This document shows positions 33,155-41,123 of a DNA stretch of 64,000 nt, piece after piece. Every line of letters begins with the position of its first letter. The stretch's first letter is position 1. The stretch is taken from assembly GCA_017549805.1 (NCBI GenBank), contig JAFYNJ010000004.1, forward strand, positions 1 through 64,000, read 5' to 3'. The translations under genes were made by a program, and so were the position numbers. The notes under the pieces were generated by a model. The model was not told the origin of the DNA, did not search any database, and was given only the letters and a program-made list of their open reading frames with translations. The stretch is from Bacteroidales bacterium (lineage in GTDB: Bacteria > Bacteroidota > Bacteroidia > Bacteroidales > F082).

Positions 33155-34868
33155 GTTTGAACACCCAAGCAGCAGTGCTGCGAAGGTCACCATAACGAAG
33201 GCTGCCCGTTTCGATAACGAGGCGGCCTTCTTCGTAATGCCAAGGTAAGGTTTTGGCGGTGCCGAGCAGTGTGACTTTCATGTCGTCTGACGGCTTGTCA
33301 AGATTCAATATGAGTTGCTCTTCCGGATAGTCCAAGGCGATGGCATACAACGCCCCGTTCTTTTGGGTATAGCAAACCGAAGGCTGTTCACAGGAATAAG
33401 TGGCCTTCAGGCCCTGGGTGGGAAGCATGGGACCCATTTGGAAGTCCGTCATCACCTGCTTGGGCATCCTATCGGAATACCAGAACAGGGAAATGGTCGC
33501 TTCCAGTTCGTCCTCCTCATAAAACACCTCTATCTTGTGTTGACCCAGGGACAGTTTCATTGTGCCAATGGACGATTTCCTGGTATCTTCAATAACGGTT
33601 TCACCATCAATGAGCAGTCGGGCATAATCGTCCGTTTGTATTTCAAAAGTATAGGTGTCCTCCATACTTGTGAACACACCTTGCCAATGTGCCTGGAAAT
33701 GGTCGCAGCTGATAGCTGGATCGGGGGAATTACGTTTCCAGTCGAAGTTGATTTGCTGGTCAGTATGGGTAACTTTTACCGGCTTCATCTCATAGAACTT
33801 CTTGTAAGGCCGAGTGCCATAGATGGCTTCTCCATTGAATTTTAGCCATTTACCCAAATCCAACAGGCGCTCCTGCTGCAAGAGCGGAATCTTGCCATCA
33901 GCCGCGGGACCCACATTGAGCGTCATGCCTCCTCCAGCCGCCACCAGCACGCAGAAATGCCGAATGAGCTCGTCGGAAGTCATGTAGTTTTCCAACGGTT
34001 CGTTGCGGTTGAGGCCAAAGGAACGACCCAGTCCTCGGCACTCCGACCATGGACGGTCGGTGAGCTTGATCCCTGCACTGTATTCAGGGGTACGGAAACC
34101 ATGTTGCTGGCCATTGCCCCAACGGTCGTTGACGATGGCCTCGTCGCCCACCGTATTATAATACCATGAAATCAGCTCCGTGGCGTGCCATTGTTCCGCG
34201 CTATTGCGCCATTCTCCGTCAGTGAATAGGACTGTTGGCTTATAACGCGCAATCAGTTCCTTGAGTTGAGGAATCATGTGCATATCGACATATTCAGCAA
34301 TTTCATCATCAGGATCCACATACCAGCGATGGATTGTGCTAGTCCATTCGGGCAGAGAATAATAGAAGCCCATTTTTAGGCCATGGTTGCGCACTGCCTC
34401 GGTCAGTTCACCGCAGATGTCGCGATGCGGACCCGTCTCCACGCTGTTCCAACCAGGCGCATACTGACTTGGCCAAAGGCAATAGCCGTCGTGGTGTTTC
34501 GACACTAAGAGCACGTATTTCGCTCCCGACTTTTGGAACAGTTCCGCCCATTCATTAGGATCCCAGAGCTCGCCTTTGAACATCGGCACGAAGTCCTCAT
34601 ACTGGAAGTCCTTGCCATAGATCCGTTCCTGAAACGCCTTGCGGTCATCATTGGTCATAAGGCCTCTGTAGTACCATTCCGCATAACCCTCCTTGCTGGC
34701 GAAGGCAGGCACCGAATACACGCCCCAATGAATGAAGATACCTAATTTGGCATCGGAGAACCACTGCGGATAGCCCCGTTGGTTGATGGATTCCCAGGTA
34801 GGAAGGACTTGTGATGACGCTGACAAACCGACAAAGGCCAGTGTAAGGAAAAGGAAAATGCGTTTCAT
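33135..34868 (-). CDS. GH29 alpha-L-fucosidase with PA14-like domain
   Basis: Exported glycosidase of 577 aa removing alpha-linked fucose from glycans. Signal peptide about 1-20 (ends SASSQ). The GH29 barrel shows WFSDAKLGIFIHWG, the Trp/His-rich SKHHDGYCLW, the nucleophile Asp in VLFTDGEW (D217), and GGGMTLNVGPAADG. A PA14-like beta domain about 390-495 (YTFEIQTDDYARLLIDGETV) and a C-terminal beta sandwich follow. Start is ATG 34868; the longer reading from 34931 runs through a terminator and promoter. Host mucin is a plausible source of fucose. Confidence 0.92.
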   Translation of the reverse strand: MKRIFLFLTLAFVGLSASSQVLPTWESINQRGYPQWFSDAKLGIFIHWGVYSVPAFASKEGYAEWYYRGLMTNDDRKAFQERIYGKDFQYEDFVPMFKGELWDPNEWAELFQKSGAKYVLLVSKHHDGYCLWPSQYAPGWNSVETGPHRDICGELTEAVRNHGLKMGFYYSLPEWTSTIHRWYVDPDDEIAEYVDMHMIPQLKELIARYKPTVLFTDGEWRNSAEQWHATELISWYYNTVGDEAIVNDRWGNGQQHGFRTPEYSAGIKLTDRPWSECRGLGRSFGLNRNEPLENYMTSDELIRHFCVLVAAGGGMTLNVGPAADGKIPLLQQERLLDLGKWLKFNGEAIYGTRPYKKFYEMKPVKVTHTDQQINFDWKRNSPDPAISCDHFQAHWQGVFTSMEDTYTFEIQTDDYARLLIDGETVIEDTRKSSIGTMKLSLGQHKIEVFYEEDELEATISLFWYSDRMPKQVMTDFQMGPMLPTQGLKATYSCEQPSVCYTQKNGALYAIALDYPEEQLILNLDKPSDDMKVTLLGTAKTLPWHYEEGRLVIETGSLRYGDLRSTAAWVFKLSQSGL

Positions 34869-34886
34869 GGGACAATGGATTTGGTA

Positions 34887-34894
34887 CAAAAATA
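34887..34894 (-). promoter_or_regulatory. Promoter -7 box for the fucosidase gene
   Basis: TATTTTTG on the minus strand, 19 bases before the start. Its first base is part of the T run of the preceding terminator. Confidence 0.7.
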
Positions 34895-34928
34895 AAAAAA
34901 ACAGGGATGCACCTGAGGCACATCCCTG
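34894..34928 (-). terminator. Terminator of the small beta-barrel gene
   Basis: On the minus strand CAGGGATG pairs with CATCCCTG around an 11-base loop and is followed by eight T. It ends directly in the fucosidase promoter. Confidence 0.85.
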
Positions 34929-34949
34929 CAAATTATTGCACTAAAGCAA

Positions 34950-35468
34950 TTAGAAGTTGTAATAGATTCTGATTTCAGGAGCAACCAGAGCGCCTTGCAT
35001 CAAGAAACCGTCGGTACCATAAATACCATGGTCGTATCCGATCTTAGCAAAGCGGAAAGCTGCTGTAAATTGATCCGTAGCCTGCCAAGCAATACCAGGT
35101 TGGAGGGTCACGGCATAGGCATTCCCTGCATCGAGCAAAGCGATGTCACCGCAAAGATCAACGAACAGAGAGAACTTGTGTCCAATGGTACCACCCACAT
35201 AACGAACGTATGGCTGGAGGAAGAGCAGGTTGGTCGTATTCGTGACGGTGGCTCCAAGAGCTTCCGCTTTGTACTGGTTGAAACGGTAATCCACGCCAAG
35301 AGCCAATTGCCATTGGTCGTTGATTGCGTAACCAATTTCGGGAGCAACGTTAAAAGCCATGTGGTTCTTTTCCACTTGAGCACCTAAACCTCCGCCAATC
35401 CAAACTTGGGCGTTGGCTGTCATCATTCCTGCAAAAACGATTGCAAGTACTAAAACTAACTTTTTCAT
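34950..35468 (-). CDS. Small outer-membrane beta-barrel protein
   Basis: 172 aa. Signal peptide about 1-20 (ends TANAQ), then alternating beta strands (WIGGGLGAQV, MAFNVAPEIGYAI, WQLALGVDYRF, FLQPYVRYVG, FSLFVDLCGD, TLQPGIAWQA, TAAFRFAKIGYD) and a terminal EIRIYYNF with the closing aromatic residue. This fits an eight-stranded OmpA/OmpX-like barrel without a periplasmic domain. Transport or structural role is unknown. It lies 38 bases after the carboxyltransferase gene and is probably on its transcript. Confidence 0.85.
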   Translation of the reverse strand: MKKLVLVLAIVFAGMMTANAQVWIGGGLGAQVEKNHMAFNVAPEIGYAINDQWQLALGVDYRFNQYKAEALGATVTNTTNLLFLQPYVRYVGGTIGHKFSLFVDLCGDIALLDAGNAYAVTLQPGIAWQATDQFTAAFRFAKIGYDHGIYGTDGFLMQGALVAPEIRIYYNF

Positions 35469-35506
35469 GTTGATTTGATTTTAGTGAAACATTTATTGAA
35501 TTAGGT

Positions 35507-37273
35507 TTATTTTTCGATGAATGCGATGGTGTCGCCCTTGGCAACGCGTTTGCCTTGTTCCGCAGTGGCTTCAACAATCTTGCCTGGCCAGAGGGCATAA
35601 ACGGGCTCCATGCCATGCTCGCTGTTGATGGCGCAGAGCAGGTCGCCTTCCTTATAGACAGTGCCAGGAGCAGGAGCGATCGATTTGTCTTCGAAATCGA
35701 CTTCCCACATCACGATGCCGCTCACAGGGGCGATGACAGGCTCGGCGTTGGGATGGCGCAACGCACGCAGATCCGGGATCTTGGCAGTGCCGCCAGCCTT
35801 CTCGAACTTGTCCTTCATCTTGGCTTCCAACTCCTGGTTGAAGCGGCGCTTGGCCTCGCCCGACTTGTACTCGCGGTATTGCTTCTCATGCATGGCGAAC
35901 TCAAAGAGTTCCTCATCGTCCTGACCGCGGTCCCAGCCGTTCTTTTCCATCTCCTCAATGAAATGCGGCAGTGCGTCGGGATAGTTGTCCTGCGGATTAC
36001 CCGTGAAGAACTCGAGCCCTTTCTTCTTGGCCAGCTCCACGATTTCGGGAGCCAAAGTGCCTGGAAGCTTTCCTGCCTTGCCGAGGATCATGTCCCAAGC
36101 GGCGGGGTCAATGGAGGTCTCGTAACGAGGTTCGCCCTTGCTCAAAGCGAAGAGGTTCATCAAGGCAATGTTCTTGGTATATTGGCTGAACGGCGTCACC
36201 AAAGGAGGATTGCCGAGTTTCGGCCAGATATCCTGAACCTCCTGGAACATCTCGACGAGCATCTCGTCTTCGGTAAGCTCCGGAAGGCCGTCTTTCTTGC
36301 GGTTCATGTTAATGGCAGCATGCACCGGCTTGAGGTCGGCCATGAGCGAGCCCATCATGCCGCCCGGCAAACCACAGCCTAACAGCAATGAGTTGATGTA
36401 ACGGTTGCGCGGGTCGATCCAGTAGCCGAGGAAGTCGTCGATGAAGCTCTGCGTCATGCTACGGGCAGCCATATAAGTCTTCATGTCGATGTCCTTGACG
36501 AGGAAACCGGCGTCTTTCAGCATGGCTTGCACGCTGATGACATCGGGATGGACGGTGCCCCATGAAAGCGGCTCCATGGCCACATCGACGTAGTCGCAGC
36601 CTGCCTTGCACACCTCGAGAACCGATGCCATCGAGAGGCCCGGGGTGGTATGACCATGGTACTGCACCTTGATATCGGGATGTTGCGTCTTGATATGGTT
36701 CACGATCTTACCCAGCGAGGCGGGACGGCCCACACCGGCCATATCCTTCAAAGCGATTTCCTTAGCACCAGCCTCAATGAGTTTTTCCGCCATGGCAATG
36801 TAATACTCGGCAGTATGCACCTGTGAATAGGTGATGCTCATGGCTGCTTGGGAAATCATACCGGCTTCATTGGCCCATTGGATGGAAGGAATGATGTTGC
36901 GCACATCATTGAGACCGCAGAAGATACGAGTGATATCCACGCCTTGGGCTTTTTTCACCTTATACATCAGTTGTCGAACATCGGCGGGGACTGGGTTCAT
37001 ACGCAAAGCGTTGAGAGCACGGTCGAGCATGTGGCATTCAATGCCGCCTTTATGCAAAGCTGCCGTAAAAGCACGGACAGAGGGGTTGGGGTTCTCGCCA
37101 TAGAGCAAGTTGACCTGTTCAGCAGCGCCGCCGTTAGTCTCCACGCGGTCGAAGCATCCCATGTCGATGATCAAGGGAGCAATCTTCTCGAGCTGGTCCT
37201 TGCGTGGCACATACTTACCGGACGACTGCCACATATCGCGATACACCAAACTGAATTTGACTTCTTTCTTCAT
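35507..37273 (-). CDS. Carboxyltransferase (oxaloacetate decarboxylase / pyruvate carboxylase B type) with lysine-less biotinyl-like domain
   Basis: 588 aa. The N-terminal HMGL-like barrel has YRDMWQSSGKYVPR, VETNGGA, LNDVRN, the metal-site ALKDMAGVGRP and YHGHTTPG, then the conserved LLLGCGLPGGMMGSL, PPLVTPFSQYTKN and GNPQDNYPDA. The C-terminal 75 residues form a biotinyl/lipoyl-like domain (VIAPVSGIVMWEV and GKIVEATAEQGKRVAKGD). Where AMKM with the biotin-accepting Lys should be, the sequence reads SEHGMEPVY, with no Lys. The enzyme core looks intact, so carboxyl transfer would need a separate biotin carrier or another role. Related Bacteroides proteins keep a normal biotin site. Confidence 0.88.
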   Translation of the reverse strand: MKKEVKFSLVYRDMWQSSGKYVPRKDQLEKIAPLIIDMGCFDRVETNGGAAEQVNLLYGENPNPSVRAFTAALHKGGIECHMLDRALNALRMNPVPADVRQLMYKVKKAQGVDITRIFCGLNDVRNIIPSIQWANEAGMISQAAMSITYSQVHTAEYYIAMAEKLIEAGAKEIALKDMAGVGRPASLGKIVNHIKTQHPDIKVQYHGHTTPGLSMASVLEVCKAGCDYVDVAMEPLSWGTVHPDVISVQAMLKDAGFLVKDIDMKTYMAARSMTQSFIDDFLGYWIDPRNRYINSLLLGCGLPGGMMGSLMADLKPVHAAINMNRKKDGLPELTEDEMLVEMFQEVQDIWPKLGNPPLVTPFSQYTKNIALMNLFALSKGEPRYETSIDPAAWDMILGKAGKLPGTLAPEIVELAKKKGLEFFTGNPQDNYPDALPHFIEEMEKNGWDRGQDDEELFEFAMHEKQYREYKSGEAKRRFNQELEAKMKDKFEKAGGTAKIPDLRALRHPNAEPVIAPVSGIVMWEVDFEDKSIAPAPGTVYKEGDLLCAINSEHGMEPVYALWPGKIVEATAEQGKRVAKGDTIAFIEK

Positions 37274-37290
37274 ACGCTTATCATTAGATA

Positions 37291-37309
37291 GTTTGCAAAG
37301 ATAGCAAAC
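37291..37309. promoter_or_regulatory. -7 box inside an inverted repeat, carboxyltransferase promoter
   Basis: GTTTGCAAAGATAGCAAAC: six-base inverted arms (GTTTGC/GCAAAC) enclose the minus-strand TATCTTTG box (37296-37303). A repressor bound here would cover the polymerase site. Gene start is 37273. Confidence 0.6.
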
Positions 37310-37342
37310 TCTTTTCTTAAGTTAAAAAATACTTTTCAACAA

Positions 37343-38341
37343 TTAACGCTTTTCAGCATGTTTTCTCGTTCTATGCCGATCCTTTGCCCACAGGCCATAC
37401 ACCTCACTTACGTTACCGGCGGTAGTGAAAGCCTTGATTTCATTCTTGTCAAGGAAAGCCATCAAGGCGGAAAACTCGTCTTTGGTCAGCAAAGCTTCCA
37501 ACTCAATGGACTTCTCATTCGTATAGCCACCGATCACCTCATAGAGGGTGCAACCGCGGTCAAGGTCATCGATGATGAAACGCCGCACCCGTTCATAGTC
37601 TTTGGAGACAACGCAGACACGTTTGCGGTTGTTGAGGCTCGCCGTAAAATAATCCACCACCAAGCCGTTGATCCAGGTTCCAATGAGGCCGATGACCACC
37701 ATCTGGAAAGGATTGATGAAGAAAGCCGTGAGACAGATGATGGCACCAGCCACCGTTACTGACTTGCCAATGTCGAAATGCAAATACTTGTTGACGATCT
37801 TGGCAAGGATGTCGAGTCCGCCCGTAGAGGCATTGATGGAGAACATCAGTGTTTGTGCTGCGCTAAGGATGAGCACGCAGCAGAGCAAGTCGAACCAAGG
37901 GTTGCCCATGACGGAATAGGCCATCGTGTTGGGGTCGGCGCCAGGCATCTTCATCAGATACTCGTTGGCTGTTGCAAGGTTTTCCCAAGGATACACCCAT
38001 TCACAGACCTTGGTAAGGGGACCGAGAATCATGGCGCAATACACTGTTTTCAGACCGAATTCCTTGCCGATAAGGATATAGGCGAGAATCAGCAGGATGG
38101 CGTTGATGATGGAAATCATCATGGACAGGCTAATATTGACGCCCATGCTTCCAAATATGTTGGTTAACACGATGGAAAGGCCCGAAATGGAACCCACGAT
38201 CAATTTGCTGGGAACCAGAAAATAATAAACACAGATGGCGGTCATCACCATACCCAGCGTCATGATGAACAGTTCAATCCAAAACTTCTTGCTGACCAAG
38301 GCTTGGCCGATTACTTTCAAAATGTCATTTACTTTGCTCAT
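37343..38341 (-). CDS. YitT family membrane protein
   Basis: 332 aa. Five to six membrane segments in the first 225 residues (IELFIMTLGMVMTAICVYYFLVP, GGLDILAKIV, MVVIGLIGTWINGLVVDYF) form the YitT_membrane (DUF161) region. The soluble C-terminal DUF2179 domain (about 235-315) has VCVVSKDYERVRRFIIDDLDRGCTLYEVIGGYTNE and GLWAKDRHR. The family is widespread and its transported substrate is not established. It stands alone, 70 bases downstream of the carboxyltransferase start. I see no TAnnTTTG box immediately upstream. Confidence 0.9.
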   Translation of the reverse strand: MSKVNDILKVIGQALVSKKFWIELFIMTLGMVMTAICVYYFLVPSKLIVGSISGLSIVLTNIFGSMGVNISLSMMISIINAILLILAYILIGKEFGLKTVYCAMILGPLTKVCEWVYPWENLATANEYLMKMPGADPNTMAYSVMGNPWFDLLCCVLILSAAQTLMFSINASTGGLDILAKIVNKYLHFDIGKSVTVAGAIICLTAFFINPFQMVVIGLIGTWINGLVVDYFTASLNNRKRVCVVSKDYERVRRFIIDDLDRGCTLYEVIGGYTNEKSIELEALLTKDEFSALMAFLDKNEIKAFTTAGNVSEVYGLWAKDRHRTRKHAEKR

Positions 38342-38463
38342 AAATGATTGATTTATAGAATTTTAATTAATAAAATAATGCTCATTTTTGCGGCGGCAAA
38401 TGTCGGAATCTTTTTTGAGATAAAAAAGGGAAATCGGCAAATAGTTTTTCAATAAAAGATGCG

Positions 38464-38471
38464 TACCTTTG
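38464..38471 (+). promoter_or_regulatory. Promoter -7 box for the ADH-ALDH-YgiQ operon
   Basis: TACCTTTG, 20 bases before the ATG at 38491. Confidence 0.7.
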
Positions 38472-38490
38472 CCGTACAAAGAGGAAGACC

Positions 38491-39708
38491 ATGGACACCT
38501 ACTTTTTCAGAAAACAAATCCATCGTTTGCCAGGCAAGGTCATTCACAAAGTGCCCTTTCCCCAGCCGCAAGTGGTTGAAGGCCATCAATCACGCAGGCA
38601 GATCGGCGAGATTTGCAGACAATGCGGCTACAAGCATGTATTGCTGGTGACCGACCAAACGCTATACAGGCTCGGTTACGAGCAAGCCATCGTGCAGTCG
38701 CTGCAAGATGCAGGCGTGAAATTCACGCTTTACACCGACATCAACTCTGAACCGAACATCGCACTTATTGATGCGGGACGAGTCATCGCCCTGGAGTGCC
38801 AAGCGGAATGCGTGATTGCCCTTGGCGGAGGATCGGTGCTCGACACCTGCAAGATGATTGCAGCGGGTGTGCGGATGCCCAATATTAGGACCAAAGCCTT
38901 GCTGCTCAAGTTCTTGGTGGTTCCAGGGAAGACGCTGCCGATGATCTCTGTGCCCTCCACCGCTGGTACGGGTGCCGAGGTGACGGTAGGTGCCGTTGTG
39001 ACCAATACACGCGGCAAAAAGGGCTCCACCGTGATTGTAGGATTAGACGTGACCCATGTGATCCTCGACAGCGAGCTCACCATCAACGCGCCGCAAAAGG
39101 TGACTGCCGCCTGTGGCATAGACGCACTCAGCCATGTGGTGGAGGGTACCGTGAGCGACGTGGCGGTCGATGTTGAGGATGCCTACCTTTCCTTGGAAGG
39201 GGTACGGCTGATCCTACAGCATCTCCCCTTGGTAATGCGCGAGCCGAAGAACATCGAGTCACGGCTGGCGATGTGCCGGGCAGCCATGTATGGAGGAAAT
39301 GCCATCAACACTCAGCTGGCCGGCTATGTACATGCTTTTGCCCATAGCATTGGAGCCATGTACCATATCCCTCACGGACAAGCCATTTCATTGATGATGC
39401 TACCCGTACTACGATACCAAATGGAAGCCTGTCAGCGGAAATATGCCGTCATGGCCCGCTACTGCGGACTGGCCACAGAAAAAACCGACAATCAGGAGGC
39501 GGCTGAACGGTTTCTGAAGGCCATCGAAGACCTGATGATCACCTGCGGATTGAACGAACTGGAATCGCCCGTAAAAGTTTCCGATTACGAGGAACTGACA
39601 CGCATGATTGCCGCCGACTCCATCAACTATTCCGCCCCCATCACCATGAGCAATGAAGATATCGAGCAGATTCTGCGAAGCATCACCCTTAACAAACCCG
39701 CATCATGA
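38491..39708 (+). CDS. Iron-containing alcohol dehydrogenase
   Basis: Cytoplasmic NAD(P)-dependent dehydrogenase of 405 aa in the Fe-ADH/BDH family. NAD-binding GGGSVLDTCK, then STAGTGAEVT, and the iron ligands in CGIDALSHVVE, HAFAHSIGAMYHIPHG (Asp and three His) are present. Substrate is not readable; butanol- or lactaldehyde-type aldehydes are possible. The stop overlaps the next start (ATGA), and the adjacent aldehyde dehydrogenase suggests a two-step alcohol-aldehyde-acid conversion. Confidence 0.92.
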   Translation: MDTYFFRKQIHRLPGKVIHKVPFPQPQVVEGHQSRRQIGEICRQCGYKHVLLVTDQTLYRLGYEQAIVQSLQDAGVKFTLYTDINSEPNIALIDAGRVIALECQAECVIALGGGSVLDTCKMIAAGVRMPNIRTKALLLKFLVVPGKTLPMISVPSTAGTGAEVTVGAVVTNTRGKKGSTVIVGLDVTHVILDSELTINAPQKVTAACGIDALSHVVEGTVSDVAVDVEDAYLSLEGVRLILQHLPLVMREPKNIESRLAMCRAAMYGGNAINTQLAGYVHAFAHSIGAMYHIPHGQAISLMMLPVLRYQMEACQRKYAVMARYCGLATEKTDNQEAAERFLKAIEDLMITCGLNELESPVKVSDYEELTRMIAADSINYSAPITMSNEDIEQILRSITLNKPAS

Positions 39709-41123
39709 GCTATACCGAAACAGAAATCCGAGACATCGTGGCGGCCCAACGGAAGTTCTTCCGTACTGGCACCACGCTTCCTGTAAAATGGAGAATCCAG
39801 CAACTCAAGAAGCTGAAAAAAGCCGTCATTGAACACGAAGTTGAGTTTGAGGAAGCCTTGGCTGAAGACCTCGGTCGGAGTCCCGTTGAAGCTTATCTCT
39901 GCGACATCGGCCCCATCATCACTGAGGTTAACGAGATGATCGTTGGATTGCGCCGTTGGGCCCGTCCCGAACGTCATTTCAGCGGATGGATGTGTTTCCC
40001 GAGCATGGTCACCAAGGTGTATAAGATGCCCTACGGTGTTTCATTGGTGATCAGCCCGTTCAACTTCCCCATCCTGCTTACCATCGGCGTGGTGGCGGCA
40101 GCCATGGCAGGTGGCAACACGGTGGTCGTCAAGTCCAGTTCCAAGTCGGCTGCCTGCACCGCTTCACTCAAGAAGTTCTTTGCCGAAGTGTTTCCTCCAG
40201 AATACGTCACCTTGATCGACGGGGGACATGACATCGCCGACCTTTGCTTGGCGCAGCGGTTTGACAAGATCTTCTACACAGGATCGCCTTCGGTAGGAAA
40301 GCATGTGTTGGCCGAGGCCGCCAAGAACCTCACTCCGGTAGCCTTGGAGCTCGGCGGTGAGACGGGCAACTGGTGCGTGGTGCGCAAAGACGCCGACTTG
40401 AAGGATGCCGCCCGCAAAATCGCCTTTTTCAAACTCTGCAATGCCGGACAGATCTGCATCAACATCAACCAAATTGCCGTGGCAGAAGAGATTGCCGAGT
40501 CCTTCCTTAAGGAACTTAAGCAAGCCTTTGTGACACAGATAGGCGATCATCCCGAGAGCAACCCCGAATACCCGAAGCTCATCACCGAAGGGGCTTACGA
40601 CAAATGCACCAAACTGGCCGACGAATACCGCGACCGCATCGTGTTTGGCGGCATTGGCGACAAGGAAACGCGACGCTATGCCCCCACGATGATCTATCCC
40701 GTTGATATCAACGAGCACATCGTGCAACACGAGCTGTTCTGTCCTCTGTTGCCCATAGTACCTTATAAAGACGATGAAATCGACAGCTTGATGGACACCA
40801 TTGCCGAACGCGAGCATCCTCTGGCCATGTACCTGTTCACCAAAGACATGAAATGGGCCAACCGCACCATGCAAACCCAGCAATTCGGTGGTGGTTGCAT
40901 CAACGAGGTGTGCATCCATATCATGGTGAAAGGCGTGCCGTTCAACGGCACCGGTCATTCCGGCATGGGTGCCTACCACGGCGTTTGGGGCTTCAGGGAG
41001 TTTACCCATCCCCAGACGGTGCTCAAGGGCAAGACGAAATTCAATCTTCCGTTGAGGGAGCATCCCTACGGCGGTGAAAAGGGAATCAAGAAGCTGAAGA
41101 TCTTAAGGTTTTTTGAGCGATGA
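39705..41123 (+). CDS. Aldehyde dehydrogenase, class 3-like
   Basis: 472 aa NAD(P)-dependent aldehyde dehydrogenase. Rossmann-type SPFNFPILLTIGVVAAAMAGGNTVVVKSSSKS, FYTGSPSVGKHV, catalytic Glu215 in LELGG and catalytic Cys251 in NAGQICIN are present. FNGTGHSGMGAYHG near the C-terminus and the length match class 3 fatty-aldehyde enzymes. One oddity: the strongly conserved LELGGKSP is LELGGETGN here, so the usual Lys after GG is Glu. It is coupled to the ADH before it and to ygiQ after it by ATGA overlaps. Confidence 0.9.
   Translation: MSYTETEIRDIVAAQRKFFRTGTTLPVKWRIQQLKKLKKAVIEHEVEFEEALAEDLGRSPVEAYLCDIGPIITEVNEMIVGLRRWARPERHFSGWMCFPSMVTKVYKMPYGVSLVISPFNFPILLTIGVVAAAMAGGNTVVVKSSSKSAACTASLKKFFAEVFPPEYVTLIDGGHDIADLCLAQRFDKIFYTGSPSVGKHVLAEAAKNLTPVALELGGETGNWCVVRKDADLKDAARKIAFFKLCNAGQICININQIAVAEEIAESFLKELKQAFVTQIGDHPESNPEYPKLITEGAYDKCTKLADEYRDRIVFGGIGDKETRRYAPTMIYPVDINEHIVQHELFCPLLPIVPYKDDEIDSLMDTIAEREHPLAMYLFTKDMKWANRTMQTQQFGGGCINEVCIHIMVKGVPFNGTGHSGMGAYHGVWGFREFTHPQTVLKGKTKFNLPLREHPYGGEKGIKKLKILRFFER

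Noticed and set aside
30205-34868. Polysaccharide utilisation locus (TonB receptor plus fucosidase)
   Set aside because: There is no SusD-like gene, the fucosidase is convergent to the receptor with its own promoter, and the genes do not form an operon.
40164-41063. 299-residue minus-strand open frame opposite the aldehyde dehydrogenase
   Set aside because: The plus strand has full ALDH motifs and translational coupling on both sides; the minus frame shows none.
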